A program made the translations under genes and the position numbers. From positions 1 through 48,466 of the forward strand of contig NZ_AEWG01000046.1 of the NCBI RefSeq assembly GCF_000190375.1: DNA of 48,466 bases, in the 5' to 3' direction. Position 1 is the first letter of the stretch, and each line of letters begins with the position of its first letter. This DNA is from Rubrivivax benzoatilyticus JA2 = ATCC BAA-35 (GTDB lineage Bacteria; Pseudomonadota; Gammaproteobacteria; Burkholderiales; Burkholderiaceae_C). Below the pieces are notes generated by a model. That model worked only from the letters and a program-made list of their open reading frames with translations, did not search any database and was not told where the DNA came from. Shown here one piece after another: positions 8,310 to 15,945 of this stretch.

Positions 8310-9374
8310 TCAGCCGCGCCGCAGCCCGGCTTCGTACCAGGGCTTGCTGCGGTTGACCCAGCGCACCACCAGCAGCATCACCGGCACCTCGATCAGCACG
8401 CCGACGACGGTGGCCAGCGCCGCGCCCGACTGGAAGCCGAACAGGCTGATCGCCGCGGCCACCGCCAGCTCGAAGAAGTTGCTGGCGCCGATCAGCGCCG
8501 AAGGGCAGGCCACCGCGTGGCTCTCGCCGGCGCGGCGGTTCAGCCAGTAGGCGAGTCCCGAGTTGAAGAACACCTGGATCAGGATCGGCACCGCCAGCAT
8601 CGCGATCACCGCCGGCTGCGCCAGGATGGCCTCGCCCTGGAAGGCGAAGAGCAGCACCAGCGTCGCCAGCAGCGCCGTGATCGACCACGGGCCGATGCGG
8701 GCGAGCGTCGCGTCCAGCGCCTGCGGGCCGCGGCGCAGCAGCGCGCGGCGCCAGGCCTGCGCCAGCGCCACCGGGATCACGATGTAGAGCACGACCGAGG
8801 TCAGCAGCGTGTCCCAGGGCACGGTGATCGCCGACAGCCCCAGCAGCAGCGCGACGATGGGCGCGAAGGCGAAGACCATGATCGTGTCGTTCAGCGCCAC
8901 CTGGCTCAGCGTGAACAGCGGGTCGCCGTTGGTCAGCCGGCTCCAGACGAAGACCATCGCCGTGCACGGTGCCGCGGCGAGCAGGATCAGGCCGGCGACA
9001 TAACTGTCGAGCTGCTCTGCCGGCAGCCAGGGCGCGAAGACCTGGCGGATGAAGATCCAGGCCAGCAGCGCCATCGAGAAGGGCTTGACGGCCCAGTTGA
9101 CGAACAGCGTGACGCCGATGCCGCGCCAGTGCCGGCGCACCTGGTGCAGCGCGCCGAAGTCGACCTTCAGCAGCATCGGGATGATCATCACCCAGATCAG
9201 CAGCCCGACCGGCAGGTTGACGCGGGCGAACTCGAGCCGGCCGATGGCCTGGAACGGCCCCGGGAACAACTGCCCCAACGCGATGCCGGCGGCGATGCAC
9301 AGCGCGACCCAGAGCGTCAGCCAGCGCTCGAACAGGCTCATCGGCGCGGGGGCGGGCAAGGTGGCGGTGGTCAT
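8310..9374 (-). CDS. arsB: ACR3-family arsenite efflux permease
   Basis: A 354-residue membrane transporter of the ACR3 family (bile/arsenite/riboflavin transporter superfamily), with about ten hydrophobic helices. It exports As(III) from the cytoplasm using the proton-motive force. Recognisable blocks include the ATG-proximal SLFERWLTLWVALCIAAG, the conserved cysteine in AAPCTAMVFVWS, and GASNFFELAVAAAISLFG. The gene starts 4 nt after the upstream arsC and is the last gene of an arsR-arsC-arsC-acr3 operon. The symbol follows common usage (arsB/acr3); sequence-wise it is ACR3 rather than the E. coli ArsB type. Confidence 0.94.
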   Translation of the reverse strand: MTTATLPAPAPMSLFERWLTLWVALCIAAGIALGQLFPGPFQAIGRLEFARVNLPVGLLIWVMIIPMLLKVDFGALHQVRRHWRGIGVTLFVNWAVKPFSMALLAWIFIRQVFAPWLPAEQLDSYVAGLILLAAAPCTAMVFVWSRLTNGDPLFTLSQVALNDTIMVFAFAPIVALLLGLSAITVPWDTLLTSVVLYIVIPVALAQAWRRALLRRGPQALDATLARIGPWSITALLATLVLLFAFQGEAILAQPAVIAMLAVPILIQVFFNSGLAYWLNRRAGESHAVACPSALIGASNFFELAVAAAISLFGFQSGAALATVVGVLIEVPVMLLVVRWVNRSKPWYEAGLRRG

Positions 9375-9378
9375 CGCG

Positions 9379-9885
9379 TCAGCTCCGGCCGATCTCGGCG
9401 AGTGCGGCCTGCAGCGAGGCGCGGTCGCCGCCCGCCACCGGCAGCGCCAGCAGCAGCTGCAGCATGCGGTAGCCGATCGCCTGGCGCGTCAGCTCGAAAG
9501 CCCGGCGTTTGCCTTCGTCGCCGCCATCGGCGTTCGACGGGTCGGGGTAGCCCCAGTGCACCTTGACCGGCTGGCCGCGGGCGCCGAAGAAGACCGGGCA
9601 GGCCTCGGCCGCGGCGCTGTCGCAGACGGTGATGACGATGTCCAGCGGCGGCGCGCCGTCGGCGCTGAACTCGTCCCAGCTCTTGCTGCGGAACGCTGAG
9701 GTGTTGATGCCGGCGTTGGCCAGCGCTTCCAGCGCGAACGGATTGATGCGCCCGCTGGGCGCGCTGCCGGCGCTGTGGGCCTGCACGTCGGCGCCGAGCC
9801 GGGCCGCGAGGTGGTTCAGCATGCCCTCGGCGAGCACGCTGCGCGCCGAGTTGTGGGTGCAGAGGATCAGGACGTGGACGGTCAT
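9379..9885 (-). CDS. arsC: Arsenate reductase ArsC, thioredoxin-coupled type (copy 1)
   Basis: A 168-residue arsenate reductase with the low-molecular-weight tyrosine phosphatase fold. The P-loop CTHNSARS is at the N-terminus, and the two resolving cysteines occur in VCDSAAAEAC, so the three-cysteine relay of thioredoxin-coupled enzymes is complete. It reduces As(V) to As(III) for export by the ACR3 pump. The gene is separated from the second arsC by one base and from acr3 by 4 nt. It is clearly paralogous to its neighbour, with the shared blocks SKSW-EF and WG-PDP, but the C-terminal segments differ, so the duplication is old. Confidence 0.94.
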   Translation of the reverse strand: MTVHVLILCTHNSARSVLAEGMLNHLAARLGADVQAHSAGSAPSGRINPFALEALANAGINTSAFRSKSWDEFSADGAPPLDIVITVCDSAAAEACPVFFGARGQPVKVHWGYPDPSNADGGDEGKRRAFELTRQAIGYRMLQLLLALPVAGGDRASLQAALAEIGRS

Positions 9886-9886
9886 G

Positions 9887-10375
9887 TCAGTGCTTTCCGA
9901 TGTCGGCGACGCGCGCCTTCAGCGCGACGCGGTCCAGGCTGGCCAGCGGCAGCGCCAGCATCAGCTGGATGCGCCGCTTCATCGTGACGAAGGTGTCGAC
10001 GAAGGCCTGTTCACGCTGTGCCTCGGGCGCGGCGGCCGGGTCCGGCATGCCCCAGTGCGCCGTGACCGGCTGGCCCGGCCAGACCGGGCAGACCTCGCCG
10101 GCGGCCTGGTCGCAGACGGTGAAGACGAAGTGCAGCTCGGGCGAACCGAGGCGTGCGAACTCCTCCCAGCTCTTGCTGCGACAGCCGTCGACCGGCAGGC
10201 CCTGCGCGGCGAGTGTCTTCAGCGTCAGCGGGTGCAGCTTGCCCTTGGGATGGCTGCCGGCGGAGAAGGCGCGAAAGCGCCCTTCGCCGAGCCGGTTCAT
10301 CAGCGCCTCGGCGAGGATCGAACGCGCCGAGTTGCCGGTGCAGACGAACAGGACGTTGTAGGTCGTCGGTTCCAT
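9887..10375 (-). CDS. arsC: Arsenate reductase ArsC, thioredoxin-coupled type (copy 2)
   Basis: A 162-residue paralogue of the neighbouring arsenate reductase. The P-loop is CTGNSARS, and the resolving cysteines lie in VCDQAAGEVC. Start ATG 10375 gives MEPTTYNVLFVCTGNSARS, which aligns well with the family; upstream in-frame sequence belongs to the arsR region in another frame. It is the second gene of the ars operon, 26 nt after arsR. Two complete, divergent reductases in tandem may differ in redox partner or arsenate affinity; this cannot be told from the sequence. Confidence 0.94.
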   Translation of the reverse strand: MEPTTYNVLFVCTGNSARSILAEALMNRLGEGRFRAFSAGSHPKGKLHPLTLKTLAAQGLPVDGCRSKSWEEFARLGSPELHFVFTVCDQAAGEVCPVWPGQPVTAHWGMPDPAAAPEAQREQAFVDTFVTMKRRIQLMLALPLASLDRVALKARVADIGKH

Positions 10376-10401
10376 CGGGTGCCTCGTAAAGAAGCCGCCG
10401 C

Positions 10402-10761
10402 TCAGCAGCGCGCGCCGCGGCGCGTGGTGCGCGGCGTGCAGCCGCTGGCCTGGCAGCAGTGGTCGGTGAGGTAGCCCAGCAGCGTGTCCATGCGCGCCAT
10501 CTCGGGGCGGTAGATCAGGCTGCGGCCGTCGCGCTCGGCGCTGACGAGCCCGGCGTGGATCAGCTCTTTCAGGTGGAAGGACAGCGTCGACGACGGGATG
10601 TCGAGCATCGCCGACAGCGCCGATGGCGTCATGCCGACCGGCGCCGCGCCGACCAGCGCGCGGAAGATGCGCAGCCGCGCTTCCTGGGCCAGCGCCGCCA
10701 GCGCGGCGACGGCGTCCTTCTCGTTCATCGTGGTGGTGGCGCCTGCGTCGTGTTCTGACAT
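10402..10761 (-). CDS. arsR: ArsR-type arsenite-responsive repressor with C-terminal CC-x4-C site
   Basis: A 119-residue ArsR/SmtB winged-helix repressor. The recognition helix region reads PSSTLSFHLKELIHAGLV. The classical ELCVCDL metal site is missing; instead a cysteine group CCQASGC lies at residues 102-108 at the C-terminal dimer helix. This recalls the Acidithiobacillus ferrooxidans ArsR, which binds arsenite with C95, C96 and C102. ATG 10761 has an AGGAAG ribosome-binding site; an internal ATG at 10728 is less likely. It heads the arsR-arsC-arsC-acr3 operon and is divergent from arsM, so it probably controls both sides from one operator. Confidence 0.93.
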   Translation of the reverse strand: MSEHDAGATTTMNEKDAVAALAALAQEARLRIFRALVGAAPVGMTPSALSAMLDIPSSTLSFHLKELIHAGLVSAERDGRSLIYRPEMARMDTLLGYLTDHCCQASGCTPRTTRRGARC

Positions 10762-10770
10762 CGGTGCTTC

Positions 10771-10798
10771 CTATATTTCTAAAGTTGTGGAAGTATAG
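10771..10798. promoter_or_regulatory. Inverted repeat between arsR and arsM, candidate ArsR operator
   Basis: CTATATTTC (10771-10779) and GAAGTATAG (10790-10798) form a nearly perfect inverted repeat (one mismatch) with a 10-nt spacer, in an AT-rich island within very GC-rich DNA. It lies 9 bp from the arsR start and 43 bp from the arsM start. AT-rich dyads of this size are typical ArsR operators. One site could repress both directions. Confidence 0.6.
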
Positions 10799-10841
10799 AT
10801 GTATGGCCGTGACAACGGCGTGTCCGGGTGAAGGAAGAACG

Positions 10842-11723
10842 ATGAACAGCGAAACCGACGTCAAGGATTTCGTGCGCCGCCACTACGGCGACGCCGCCAC
10901 GCGCGTGGCGCAAGGCGAGGCCAACCCCTGCTGCGGCATTGCCAGCGCGGCCGCCGACCCGATCTCCTCGGGCCTGTACGACAGCGTGCAGACCGGCGAG
11001 CTGCCCGACACCGCGGTGCTGGCCTCGCTGGGCTGCGGCAACCCGACCGCGCTGGCCGAGTTGCACGCCGGCGAGACGGTGCTCGACCTGGGTTCGGGCG
11101 GAGGCATCGACGTGCTGCTGTCGGCGCGCCGTGTCGGCCCGACCGGCATGGCCTTCGGCCTGGACATGACGCGCGAGATGCTCGCGCTGGCCGAGCAGAA
11201 CAAGAGCAAGAGCGGGCTGCGCAACGTCTTCTTCCTGCGCGGCGAGATCGAGAACATCCCGCTGCCCGACGACACGGTGGACGTGATCATCTCCAACTGC
11301 GTCATCAACCTGTCGGCCGACAAGGACCGCGTGCTGCGCGAGGCCTTCCGCGTGCTCAAGCCGGGCGGGCGTTTCGCCGTCAGCGACATCGTCGTGCGCG
11401 GCGAGGTGCCGGCGGCGATCCGGGCCGACCGCACGCTGTGGGCCGGCTGCGTGGCCGGCGCGCTGCGCGACAGCGACTACCTCGCGCGGCTGCGCGCGGC
11501 CGGTTTCGAGCACGCGGCGATCGAGGTCACGCGTGTCTACGGCGCCGAGGACGCGCTGACGCTGCTGTCGGGCCAGGTGGCCGACGCCCAGGCGCTGGCG
11601 CGCCAGGTCGACGGCCTGTTCGCCAGCGGTTTCGTGCGCGCCACCAAGCCGCTGACGGCGCAAGCGCCGACGGCCGAGCCGGCTGCCGCCGCCGGATGCG
11701 GCTGCAAGTCGCGCTGCTGCTGA
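10842..11723 (+). CDS. arsM: Arsenite S-adenosylmethionine methyltransferase ArsM
   Basis: A 293-residue arsenite methyltransferase, which converts As(III) to methylated species using S-adenosylmethionine. The SAM-binding motif is VLDLGSGGGIDVLL. The cysteine pair NPCCG (C30, C31), C153 in SNCVINLS and C203 in WAGCVAGAL match the arsenic-binding cysteines of the family. A C-terminal cysteine-rich tail (CGCKSRCC) is present. ATG 10842 has an AGGA site 7 nt upstream. It is divergent from arsR across the shared operator, so arsenite should induce methylation and efflux together. Confidence 0.95.
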   Translation: MNSETDVKDFVRRHYGDAATRVAQGEANPCCGIASAAADPISSGLYDSVQTGELPDTAVLASLGCGNPTALAELHAGETVLDLGSGGGIDVLLSARRVGPTGMAFGLDMTREMLALAEQNKSKSGLRNVFFLRGEIENIPLPDDTVDVIISNCVINLSADKDRVLREAFRVLKPGGRFAVSDIVVRGEVPAAIRADRTLWAGCVAGALRDSDYLARLRAAGFEHAAIEVTRVYGAEDALTLLSGQVADAQALARQVDGLFASGFVRATKPLTAQAPTAEPAAAAGCGCKSRCC

Positions 11724-11732
11724 GGCCGCGTC

Positions 11733-12359
11733 TCAGCGGCTGGTGATGATGCGCAGCCCCAGTCCGATGAAGACGACGCCGGCCACACGGTCCAGCCAGG
11801 CGCCGGCGCCGGGGCGGCGGTTCAGCCAGGCGCCGATGCTGCCGGCGAAGGCGCCGAGCAGCGCGAAGATCAGCGCCGCCTGGGCGGTGAACACGAGACC
11901 CAGCACACCGAGCTGCAGCGCCACCGGCCCCTGTTCCGGCACGACGAACTGCGGCAGGAAGGACAGGAAGAACAGCACGACCTTGGGGTTCACCGCGTTG
12001 GCCAGCAGGCCGCGGCGGAACAGCGTGCCCGCGCTCTCGTCGCCAGCGCCGGTGGCGCCCGACAGCGCACCGCCGCGGCTGCGCAGCGCACGCAGCCCCA
12101 ACCAGACGAGGTAGCCGCCGCCGATCCACTTCAGCGCCGTGAAGGCGACCGGCGAGGCCGCGACCAGGGCGCTGACGCCCAGCACGGCCAGCGCCGTGTG
12201 GCTCAGGCAGCCGAGCGCGCAGCCCAGCCCGAAGGCGATGCCGCGCCGCCGCCCGCGCGACATGCCGGTGCTCAGCACCATCAGGTTGTCGGGGCCGGGC
12301 GTGGCCGTGATCAGCACGGCGGCGGCGAGGAAGGCGAGCAGCTGGGCGAGCGTGGGCAT
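11733..12359 (-). CDS. LysE/RhtB-family amino acid exporter
   Basis: A 208-residue membrane protein of the LysE/RhtB family, with about six helices. The signature TPGPDNLMVLSTGMSRGRRRG in the first loop is diagnostic, and KWIGGGYLVWLGLRAL follows. Members export amino acids or their analogues; the substrate here is unknown. A start at 12359 (MPTLAQLLAF) fits homologues; a start at 12371 adds four residues and cannot be excluded, since neither has a strong ribosome-binding site. It converges on arsM and has no obvious partner gene. Confidence 0.87.
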   Translation of the reverse strand: MPTLAQLLAFLAAAVLITATPGPDNLMVLSTGMSRGRRRGIAFGLGCALGCLSHTALAVLGVSALVAASPVAFTALKWIGGGYLVWLGLRALRSRGGALSGATGAGDESAGTLFRRGLLANAVNPKVVLFFLSFLPQFVVPEQGPVALQLGVLGLVFTAQAALIFALLGAFAGSIGAWLNRRPGAGAWLDRVAGVVFIGLGLRIITSR

Positions 12360-12404
12360 CGGGCGGGGCAAGCGGCGGGCGCCGGATTGTCGCGCCCGCC
12401 TTGC

Positions 12405-12782
12405 TCAGCTCAGCGAGCGCTGCCCGCGCCAGGCGGCCACCGGCCGCGGCTGTGCGCCGAGCACTCGCTCGGCGTCCAGCGAGCGGATCGGCACCGAGGC
12501 GTCGCGCGGGATCAGGCCCTGGGCGATCAGGTTCTCGTAGCGCAGCGCGCAGACGCGCAGGAAGGACGCGAAGTTGCCGACCGCGCCGCGTTCGGCCACC
12601 AGTTCGTCGTACAGCGTCTCGATCAGCTGGGCGACGCTCAGGCCGTCGCGCGCGGCGATCTCCTCGAGCACCGCCCAGTGCAGGTTCTCCAGCCGCACGC
12701 TGGTGACGACGCCGTGCAGCCGCACCGAGCGCGTGCGGCTCTCGTAGCTGGCGGGGTCGGCGCTGACGAAGATCCGGCACAT
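12405..12782 (-). CDS. Ribbon-helix-helix domain protein, putative DNA-binding regulator
   Basis: A 125-residue protein of the ribbon-helix-helix type found widely in alpha- and betaproteobacteria. The N-terminal MCRIFVSADPASYESRTRSV block is followed by a ribbon strand (SVRLENLHWAVLEEIA) and helices including GLSVAQLIETLYDEL. RHH proteins bind DNA as dimers; no target is evident. It lies 30 nt downstream of the DJ-1/PfpI gene on the same strand and could be co-transcribed with it. No toxin partner is visible, so an antitoxin role has no support here. Confidence 0.75.
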   Translation of the reverse strand: MCRIFVSADPASYESRTRSVRLHGVVTSVRLENLHWAVLEEIAARDGLSVAQLIETLYDELVAERGAVGNFASFLRVCALRYENLIAQGLIPRDASVPIRSLDAERVLGAQPRPVAAWRGQRSLS

Positions 12783-12812
12783 GGGCGTCTCCCTGGGCGT
12801 TGCAGGACGATG

Positions 12813-13388
12813 CTACAGGCTGATGCGCGTGCCCAGCACGGCCAGGAACTGACCGATCCAGGCGGGGTGCGCCGGCCAGGCCGGGGCGGTGACGAGCTTG
12901 CCGTCGGTGACCGCGCCGTCGATCGCGATGCCCATGTACTCGGCGCCGGCCAGCTCCACCTCGACCTGGCAGGCCGGGTAGGCGCTGACACGCCGGCCCT
13001 TGATCAGCCCGGTGGCGGCCAGCAGCTGCGCGCCGTGGCAGATCGAGGCCACCGGCTTGTCGGCCGCGAGGAAGTGGCGCGTGATCTCGACGACACGCGA
13101 GTTCATGCGCAGGTACTCGGGCGCGCGGCCGCCGGGGATCACCAGCGCGTCGTACGCCGCCGGGTCGACCTCGGCGAAGGCGGCGTTGAGCGTGAAGCGG
13201 TGGCCGGGCTTCTCGCTGTAGGTCTGCTGGCCCTCGAAGTCGTGGATCGCGGTCATCACGTACTCGCCGCGTTTCTTGTCGGGCGCCACCGCGTGCACCG
13301 TGTGGCCCACGGCCTGCAGCGCCTGGAACGGCACCATGACCTCGTAGTCCTCGCCGAAGTCGCCGCACAGCATCAGGATCTTGCTCAT
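12813..13388 (-). CDS. DJ-1/PfpI family protein
   Basis: A 191-residue member of the DJ-1/PfpI superfamily, which includes glyoxalase-III-like hydrolases, chaperones and proteases. The fold blocks are clear: [34 protein letters not shown], and the nucleophile elbow SICHGAQLL with C117 as the likely catalytic cysteine. The closing [15 protein letters not shown] segment resembles the YhbO/PfpI group. Substrate and role cannot be set from the sequence. It is transcribed divergently from metN across a 188-nt region. Confidence 0.88.
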   Translation of the reverse strand: MSKILMLCGDFGEDYEVMVPFQALQAVGHTVHAVAPDKKRGEYVMTAIHDFEGQQTYSEKPGHRFTLNAAFAEVDPAAYDALVIPGGRAPEYLRMNSRVVEITRHFLAADKPVASICHGAQLLAATGLIKGRRVSAYPACQVEVELAGAEYMGIAIDGAVTDGKLVTAPAWPAHPAWIGQFLAVLGTRISL

Positions 13389-13448
13389 CGCCCGGGTCTC
13401 CTGGGTTCGTTGGGATGGGCTTCATCTTCGCCACGAGCCGATGGCGCA

Positions 13449-13518
13449 CGGTAGTAGCGGCCTACCGCGGCGGCCGTGGTTTTCCCGGAGGGCGAAGAAC
13501 CAAACTCGGTTTCCTTCG
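13449..13518 (+). promoter_or_regulatory. Structured leader of the metNIQ operon with competing hairpins
   Basis: Three stems fit the 5' region. Stem A pairs CGGTAG (13449-13454) with CTACCG (13462-13467). Stem T pairs ACCGCGG (13464-13470) with CCGTGGT (13474-13480) and is followed by a T-run, like an intrinsic terminator. Stem B pairs CGAAG/AACC (13493-13501) with GGTT and CTTCG (13508-13518), with a 2-nt bulge. A and T share bases and exclude each other, as in an attenuator. It does not match a SAM riboswitch I recognise. Function is inferred. Confidence 0.4.
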
Positions 13519-13576
13519 TTCCAGGCGCCGGGACCGCTGGAGAAACTCATGAGACGTTTTTCCTTCCGCCGTCTCC

Positions 13577-14419
13577 ATGCCCGTCCAGGAACTTCCCGCC
13601 GCACCGCCGCTGATCCGGCTCGACGGCCTCAGCAAACGTTTCCGCCTGCCCGGCGGCGAGGTCTTCGACGCCGTGCACGAGGTCTCGCTGCAGGTGCGCC
13701 GCGGCGACGTCTTCGGCATCGTCGGCGCCAGCGGCGCCGGCAAGTCGACGCTGCTGCGCCTGATCAACCTGCTGGAGACGCCCGACCGCGGCCGCGTCGA
13801 GGTCGACGGCCGCGTGCTGACCGAGCTCGGCAAGCGCGAGCTGCGCCTGGCGCGCCAGTCCATCGGCATGATCTTCCAGCAGTTCAACCTGCTGCAGAAC
13901 GCGACCGTCTTCGACAACGTCGCCTTCCCGCTGCGCCTGCACGGCCGGCGCTCGCGTGCCGAAGTCGCCGAACGCGTCGCCGAGTGCCTGGCCATCGTCG
14001 GCCTGACCGACAAGCGCGACAGCCACCCGGCGCAGCTGTCCGGCGGCCAGAAGCAGCGGGTGGCGATCGCGCGTGCGCTGGCGCCGCATCCGTCGGTGCT
14101 GCTGTGCGACGAGCCGACCTCGGCGCTGGACGCCGACACCACGCGCCAGGTGCTGCGCACGCTGGCCGACATCAACGCCCGGCTGGGCGTGACGATCGTC
14201 ATCGTCACCCACGAGCTGGAGGTCGTGCGCTCGCTGTGCCGCCACGTCGCGGTCGTCGAACGCGGTGCGGTCGCCGAGCAGTTCGCGCTGTCCGAACACG
14301 GCGTGCGCCGCCGCACCTCGCTGGGCCGGGCGCTGCAGCGTCTGGTCGACCACCCGCCCGAACTCGATGCCGAAGGCGACGAGGCCGTGGCCGAAGAACC
14401 GGAGCCCGCCCATGCCTGA
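13577..14419 (+). CDS. metN: MetN, methionine ABC transporter ATPase (short form)
   Basis: The ATPase (280 residues) of a D/L-methionine importer. Walker A GASGAGKST is at residues 50-58, the ABC signature is LSGGQKQRVAIARAL, and Walker B is VLLCDEPTSALD. E. coli MetN has about 343 residues, with a C-terminal NIL domain that binds methionine and shuts the pump down; that domain is absent here and the protein ends in a short acidic tail. Methionine trans-inhibition is therefore probably lost. The gene overlaps metI by 8 nt. Related polar amino acid importers have similar ATPases, but the MetI and MetQ partners fix the assignment. Confidence 0.9.
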   Translation: MPVQELPAAPPLIRLDGLSKRFRLPGGEVFDAVHEVSLQVRRGDVFGIVGASGAGKSTLLRLINLLETPDRGRVEVDGRVLTELGKRELRLARQSIGMIFQQFNLLQNATVFDNVAFPLRLHGRRSRAEVAERVAECLAIVGLTDKRDSHPAQLSGGQKQRVAIARALAPHPSVLLCDEPTSALDADTTRQVLRTLADINARLGVTIVIVTHELEVVRSLCRHVAVVERGAVAEQFALSEHGVRRRTSLGRALQRLVDHPPELDAEGDEAVAEEPEPAHA

Positions 14420-15074
14420 GAACATCGTCGCGCTGCTGCCCGAACTCTGGACGGCGGTCGGCCAGACCGCGCTGATGCTGGCCATCGGCCTGGGCTCGGC
14501 GCTGATCGTCGGCGGCCCGCTGGGCGTCTGGCTGTTCCTGCTCGGCCCGGGCCAGCCGCTGGCCTCGGCGCCGGTCTACGGCGTCGTCAGCTGGGTCGTG
14601 AACCTGGTGCGCTCCTTCCCGTTCATCATCCTGCTGGTGGCGCTGGTGCCGGTGACACGCGTCATCGCCGGCACCTCGATCGGGCCGCTGGCGGCGGCGG
14701 TGCCGCTGTCCTTCGCGGCGATCCCGTACTTCGCCCGCCTCGTCGAGCAGACGCTGCGCGAGGTGCCGCGCGGCGTGGTCGAGGCGGCGCACGCGATGGG
14801 CGCCTCGGAGCTGCAGATCGTCTGGCGTGTGCTCGTCGTCGAGGCGCGTTCGGGGCTGGTGCTGGCGCTGACGGTGCTGGCGATCAGCTTCCTGTCGTAC
14901 TCGGCGGTGGCCGGCGTCGTCGGCGGCGGCGGCATCGGCGACCTCGCGATCCGCTACGGCTACTACCGCTTCCAGACCGACGTGATGGTGTTCACCGTCG
15001 CGATCCTCGTCGTGCTCGTGCAGCTCATCCAGTTCGGCGGCAACGCGCTCGCGCGCCGCCTGGACAAACGCTGA
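14412..15074 (+). CDS. metI: MetI, methionine ABC transporter permease
   Basis: The 220-residue permease of the methionine importer, with five to six membrane helices. The family permease signature is present: EVPRGVVEAAHAMGAS followed by the loop contacting the ATPase, and the end block VGGGGIGDLAIRYGYYRF is characteristic of MetI. ATG 14412 lies inside the end of metN (8-nt overlap), implying coupled translation. Normal length. Confidence 0.94.
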   Translation: MPENIVALLPELWTAVGQTALMLAIGLGSALIVGGPLGVWLFLLGPGQPLASAPVYGVVSWVVNLVRSFPFIILLVALVPVTRVIAGTSIGPLAAAVPLSFAAIPYFARLVEQTLREVPRGVVEAAHAMGASELQIVWRVLVVEARSGLVLALTVLAISFLSYSAVAGVVGGGGIGDLAIRYGYYRFQTDVMVFTVAILVVLVQLIQFGGNALARRLDKR

Positions 15075-15110
15075 CTTCCCCGTCCTCTCCGATCACAAGG
15101 AACCCGTCCC

Positions 15111-15935
15111 ATGTCGTTCTCGCGCCGTTCGCTGCTGTCCACCGCCGTCGCCCTGGCCGCCGTCCTCGGCGCCGCGACGCTCGCCTCCCAGGCCCAGGCG
15201 CAGCAGAAGAAGGAGCTCGTCATCGGCGCCACCGCCGGCTCCAACCTCGACGTGCTGAAGCTCGGCATCAAGCCGCAGCTCGAGCAGAAGGGCTACAAGG
15301 TGAAGCTCGTCGAGTTCAACGACTACGTGCAGCCGAACAAGGCGCTGGCCGACGGCGCGCTCGACGCCAACTTCTTCCAGCACATCATCTACCTGAAGAA
15401 GTTCGCCGCCGACCAGAAGCTCGACATCGTCGACATCGTGCAGGGCCCGATCGCGCCGCTGGGCCTGTACTCGCGCAAGTTCAAGACCGTGGCCGACGTG
15501 CGCGAAGGCGCGCGCATCGCGCTGCCCAACGACCCGACCAACCTCGCGCGCTCGCTGGTCTTCCTGGAGCAGCACAAGCTGCTGACGGTCAAGCCCGGCG
15601 TCGACCCGCTGCGCGTCACCGAGAAGGACATCGTCGCCAACCCGAAGAAGATCCAGCTCGTGCCGCTGGAGGCCGCGCAGCTGCCGCGCGCGCTGGACGA
15701 CACCGACTTCGCCGTCATCAACGGCAACTTCGCGATCTCCTCGGGGCTGAAGCTGACCGAAGCGGTGGCGCTGGAAAAGACGCCCGACTACTACCTGCTC
15801 GTCGCCGCGGTCAAGCGCGCCGACGCCGCCACACCCTGGGCGCACGACATCGCCGAGGCCTTCAAGACGCCGTATTTCAAGCAGGTGCTGGACAAGAACT
15901 TCGCCGGTTATGCCCGCCCGTCCTTCCTGCAGTGA
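15111..15935 (+). CDS. metQ: MetQ, methionine-binding protein of the ABC importer (NlpA family)
   Basis: A 274-residue periplasmic substrate-binding protein of the NlpA/MetQ family. The N-terminus is a signal sequence (MSFSRRSLLSTAVALAAVLG) with a likely signal peptidase I site after the AQA near residue 30. There is no lipobox cysteine, whereas many MetQ proteins are lipoproteins, so this one is probably soluble in the periplasm. Family blocks include the ligand-loop NDYVQPNKALADGALDANFFQH and IALPNDPTNLARSL. It follows metI by 36 nt and completes the transporter. Confidence 0.93.
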   Translation: MSFSRRSLLSTAVALAAVLGAATLASQAQAQQKKELVIGATAGSNLDVLKLGIKPQLEQKGYKVKLVEFNDYVQPNKALADGALDANFFQHIIYLKKFAADQKLDIVDIVQGPIAPLGLYSRKFKTVADVREGARIALPNDPTNLARSLVFLEQHKLLTVKPGVDPLRVTEKDIVANPKKIQLVPLEAAQLPRALDDTDFAVINGNFAISSGLKLTEAVALEKTPDYYLLVAAVKRADAATPWAHDIAEAFKTPYFKQVLDKNFAGYARPSFLQ

Positions 15936-15945
15936 GGGGCGAGCG

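Noticed and set aside
12405..13388. Ribbon-helix-helix gene plus DJ-1 gene as a toxin-antitoxin pair
   Set aside because: The DJ-1/PfpI family is not a toxin family, the spacing is 30 nt, and the RHH protein belongs to a widespread stand-alone group.
13551..13575. GAGACG...CGTCTC inverted repeat just before the metN start
   Set aside because: Only six pairs with a 13-nt loop; weak compared with the upstream stems and possibly chance.
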